DNA of 64,000 bases. It comes from Pseudoneobacillus sp052180215. GTDB lineage: Bacteria; Bacillota; Bacilli; Bacillales; Cytobacillaceae. The notes under the pieces are model-generated. The model saw only the letters and a list, made by a program, of their open reading frames with translations, did not search any database and was not told the DNA's origin. Position numbers and translations under genes: made by a program. The DNA is taken from contig NZ_CP197471.1 in the NCBI RefSeq assembly GCF_052180215.1, forward strand, positions 2,266,001-2,330,000, given 5' to 3'. Positions within the stretch are counted from its first letter, which is position 1, and each line of letters begins with the position of its first letter. Positions 61,880 to 64,000 of this stretch are shown here, piece by piece.

Positions 61880-62140
61880 TTATTCATCCATATTGACTTC
61901 ATTAACCATTTGTTGCAAATCTTGCTGGAATCTTTCTAATTGCTTTCTTTGGTGTTCAGAAGCTACTTCTAAGGCGTTTTCAATGGATTGGTATGCTTCA
62001 TTTACTTCTTGCTTTAAGTGCTTTAACTGATGACCATAACTAGCACTATCACGAACGATTTCATGATAAAGCTCTTGTGCATCCTCTACTCCCTGTTGAG
62101 CTGCTTGAAAAGCTTGTTGTTTATCCTTGTGATAAGGCAT
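61880..62140 (-). CDS. Small coiled-coil protein, unknown function
   Basis: An 86-residue charged, entirely helical protein (MPYHKDKQQAFQAAQQGVED ... YHEIVRDSASYGHQLKHLKQ ... NEAYQSIENALEVASEHQRK ... NMDE), with heptad pattern. ATG 62140 follows AAGGAGTGAG; a longer in-frame start at 62185 lacks a site. Conserved in the citB-sspP region of Bacillaceae as far as I recall, but function unknown. Confidence 0.75.
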   Translation of the reverse strand: MPYHKDKQQAFQAAQQGVEDAQELYHEIVRDSASYGHQLKHLKQEVNEAYQSIENALEVASEHQRKQLERFQQDLQQMVNEVNMDE

Positions 62141-62263
62141 TTTTATCTCACTCCTTGTTGAATTATGTAACGTTAAATTGTGCAAACATGCGAAAATTAT
62201 TCAAGGTTATATTGGAATAAAAAAATCGTCGCTTCACATCCTAATTTTGAGGAGGGATAAAAG

Positions 62264-62404
62264 ATGACAAACAAAAATGACAGTAAGGATATGCGTAAAA
62301 ACGCACCAAAACAATCTGGTCAACCTGAACCGATGAGTGGATCTAAAAAGGTTAAAAACCGAAACCACACAAGACAAAAACACAATTCTCACCATGATAT
62401 GTAA
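62264..62404 (+). CDS. sspP: Small acid-soluble spore protein P
   Basis: A 46-residue spore protein (MTNKNDSKDMRKNAPKQSGQ, then PEPMSGSKKVKNRNHTRQKH then NSHHDM). It matches SspP, whose C-terminus SGSKKVKNRNHTRQKH and NSHHDM is highly conserved. ATG 62264 follows GGAGGGATAAAAG. Terminator downstream. Pairs with sspO near citB. Confidence 0.96.
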   Translation: MTNKNDSKDMRKNAPKQSGQPEPMSGSKKVKNRNHTRQKHNSHHDM

Positions 62405-62417
62405 TAAAATCTAAATA

Positions 62418-62456
62418 AAAAAGCTACAGGTTATTTCGAGTACCTGTAGCTTTCTA
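62418..62456. terminator. Bidirectional terminator between sspP and selA
   Basis: AAGCTACAGGT and ACCTGTAGCTT form a perfect 11-bp stem around a short loop (TATTTCGAGT), with A residues on the left and T residues on the right, ending both sspP and selA. Confidence 0.9.
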
Positions 62457-63878
62457 CTATATAATTGAATTTCCTACTATTTGAAGAGCATTTAGGATTA
62501 ATTCTTCCTCTTCCGGCTCAACTGTTCGCAGGTCAATAAGTAATTCATCGTTTTGAACCCGTGTCACAATAGCGGGTTGGCAATCAACGCGTAATTTTTT
62601 GGCTAGTGCTGCAGAAGACACTCTAGGGTGTTTGATTGTAAGAACAACAGTTGGAAGTTCAACATCTGGCATGGTTCCCCCGCCAACTTGACTTGTACTT
62701 TCCATCAAGGCTACTTCATACTCAGGAGCCATTTCCAAAAGCTTTTTTATCAAATCAGTCGCTCTGCTTTTTATTTCCTCTTTACACCATAGCATATCTC
62801 TTAAGGTAGGTATGTTCATTCTGCCGTTTTCGCCTTTTAAATAATCAAGTAGAGTTCCCTCCAAAGCTGCTAATGTCATTTTATCTACACGAAGGACACG
62901 TGCTAATTGATGCTTTTTGAGCTTTTCCACTAATTCTTTTTTTCCAACAATGATTCCCGCTTGTGGACCACCTAAAAGTTTGTCACCACTAAATGAAACA
63001 AGATCAGCACCTAATTCAACGATCCTTTTTACGACAGGCTCGTCCCCTATTCTATGCTGTGTAAAATCATATAAGACGCCACTACCTAAATCCTCATAAA
63101 AAATAATATTTTCGTGCTGAGAGGAAAGATTGACTAATTCTTCACTTTCAACAGTTTTAGTAAATCCAATTGTTTTAAAATTAGAGGTATGTACTTTTAA
63201 AATCATTTTTGTATGTTCATTTATTGCATTTTCATAATCAAATAAATGAGTTTTGTTCGTCGTCCCCACTTCCACAAGTGTGGCACCACTTTCCTCCATA
63301 ATAGAAGATATACGGAAAGAACCACCAATTTCCACTAGTTGTCCACGAGAGACAATTACTTCTTTATCTTTAGCTAAAGCCCTTAAAATTAAATACACGG
63401 CAGCTGCATTATTATTAACAACCATTGCTGATTCAGCACCCGTTAATACTTTTAGCAATACCTCTATATGTGAATGTCTAGAACCTCTCTCGCCCTCCTC
63501 CAACTTATATTCCAAATTGGAGTAATGTCTTGCTGTATCAATCATATGAAAGATGGCGTTTTGACTAAGCCGAGCTCTTCCTAAATTTGTATGTAAAATG
63601 GTACCCGTTGCGTTAATAACTCTTTTTAATGTATAAGCATATTGTTGCGTAACATTTTTTTCAAGAAGTCCAAAAAGTTCATCGATAAATGCACCAGAAC
63701 TTGGATGAGCTCCGGACCAACTTTCGTTTAATAATTGTTCCCGAATCGTATCGACGAGAAAACGCAATTGCTTGGTTAATTCAAGGTCATCAAGTCCTGA
63801 ATGTTCGAGTATATGTTGAAAAGATTTATTAGATTTTAATTCATGTATTGCAGGAATAAAACGTAGCCACTCTTTCAA
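62457..63878 (-). CDS. selA: L-seryl-tRNA(Sec) selenium transferase
   Basis: Converts Ser-tRNA(Sec) to Sec-tRNA(Sec) using selenophosphate, in the cytoplasm. The 473-residue PLP enzyme has the SelA blocks RVINATGTILHTNLGRARLS (residues about 86-105), NLEYKLEEGERGSRHSHIEV, NNNAAAVYLILRAL, and the PLP lysine in LVSFSGDKLLGGPQAG (about 292-307). Length and motifs identify SelA rather than another aminotransferase-fold enzyme. TTG 63878 follows GAAGGGG. It establishes that this genome makes selenoproteins. selB, selD and tRNA-Sec are not in the window. Confidence 0.97.
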   Translation of the reverse strand: MKEWLRFIPAIHELKSNKSFQHILEHSGLDDLELTKQLRFLVDTIREQLLNESWSGAHPSSGAFIDELFGLLEKNVTQQYAYTLKRVINATGTILHTNLGRARLSQNAIFHMIDTARHYSNLEYKLEEGERGSRHSHIEVLLKVLTGAESAMVVNNNAAAVYLILRALAKDKEVIVSRGQLVEIGGSFRISSIMEESGATLVEVGTTNKTHLFDYENAINEHTKMILKVHTSNFKTIGFTKTVESEELVNLSSQHENIIFYEDLGSGVLYDFTQHRIGDEPVVKRIVELGADLVSFSGDKLLGGPQAGIIVGKKELVEKLKKHQLARVLRVDKMTLAALEGTLLDYLKGENGRMNIPTLRDMLWCKEEIKSRATDLIKKLLEMAPEYEVALMESTSQVGGGTMPDVELPTVVLTIKHPRVSSAALAKKLRVDCQPAIVTRVQNDELLIDLRTVEPEEEELILNALQIVGNSII

Positions 63879-63974
63879 ATGAAAAACCCCTTCAAATATA
63901 GTACTTTTCTAGTATATCACTTTTCTCACCTATGCATATCAGAGGAATATGATATGAAGGAAAGGAGCGTAGAA

Positions 63975-64000
63975 ATGATGAATTCAAACCAAAAGGATGA
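63975..64000 (+). CDS. Start of unknown gene, divergent from selA (partial)
   Basis: ATG at 63975 (or 63978) follows AAAGGAG and opens a frame (MMNSNQKDD) that leaves the window after about eight codons. Divergence from selA suggests a selenium-related or formate dehydrogenase gene, but nothing in these residues identifies it. Confidence 0.45.

Noticed and set aside
1..64000. CRISPR arrays, prophage, insertion sequences, rRNA and tRNA genes
   Set aside because: No regularly spaced repeat array, no phage or transposase genes, and no tRNA cloverleaf or rRNA sequence was recognised in the window.

Overview
The window looks like chromosome of an aerobic or facultative, spore-forming member of the Bacillaceae. 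The sequence is AT-rich, Shine-Dalgarno sites are strong (AGGAGG-like), and TTG and GTG starts are common. It carries spore genes (sspH, sspN, sspO, sspP, tlp), a tryptophan T-box, and the Bacillus-type order alsT-parC-parE-yneT-plsY ... yneR-yneQ-yneP-tlp ... yneN ... citB. No prophage, insertion sequence, CRISPR array, rRNA or tRNA was seen.

Layout. 1-4.8 kb: a YqcI/YcgG-family gene cut by the left edge, then a LacI-type regulator with two identical-core operators, and a small carbohydrate-acid operon (rpiA, a KdgK-like kinase, a D-2-hydroxyacid dehydrogenase). 5.2-8.3 kb: a chemoreceptor, then a T-box and trpS. 8.5-17.6 kb: a nitrate respiration block, namely a NarK-type transporter fused to a PAS domain, a hemerythrin-like protein, two small unknown proteins and narGHJI. 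17.7-19.4 kb: a HesB-like gene with an in-frame TGA, a sirtuin, sspH and a small gene. 19.4-35 kb: an accessory stretch of mostly single genes (acetyltransferases, VOC, YdhK, YnfA, PhnA-like, DinB, Nudix, a YdcZ/Crp/YdcZ cluster, two HAD phosphatases, a GntR-regulated dehydrogenase plus ABC binding protein, cupin, a staygreen-like gene). 35-62.5 kb: the conserved alsT-to-citB region on the minus strand with insertions (GH18 protein, histidine kinase, a second TGA-containing HesB-like gene, CapA, GGDEF protein, double-AAA ATPase, a 5-deoxyribose/methylthioribose salvage pair, an ABC-F protein with an attenuator). 62.5-64 kb: selA and the start of a divergent gene.

The most important observation is a selenocysteine system. 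Two short HesB-like genes (17693-17983 plus strand, 46287-46577 minus strand) each carry one in-frame TGA exactly where HesB proteins have their conserved cysteine. Each TGA is followed, after the same 25 nt, by a hairpin with a 5-nt UGGA-type apical loop that fits a bacterial SECIS element. selA, the enzyme that makes Sec-tRNA, lies in the same window. A standard gene caller would miss or split both genes. HesB-like selenoproteins are a known family, so the novelty is two paralogues in one Bacillaceae locus set, one of them directly upstream of a sirtuin gene behind the nitrate reductase operon. A third, selenium-free HesB relative (YneR-like) has histidine at the corresponding position.

How the parts fit: nitrate respiration (NarK-PAS, NarGHJI, hemerythrin) and selenoprotein synthesis both suggest life at low oxygen. 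The class II aldolase plus MtnA-like isomerase pair would recycle the 5-deoxyribose made by radical-SAM enzymes. citB carries sites that fit the CcpC consensus and is flanked by SASP genes and an FbpB-like protein, as is common in this family.
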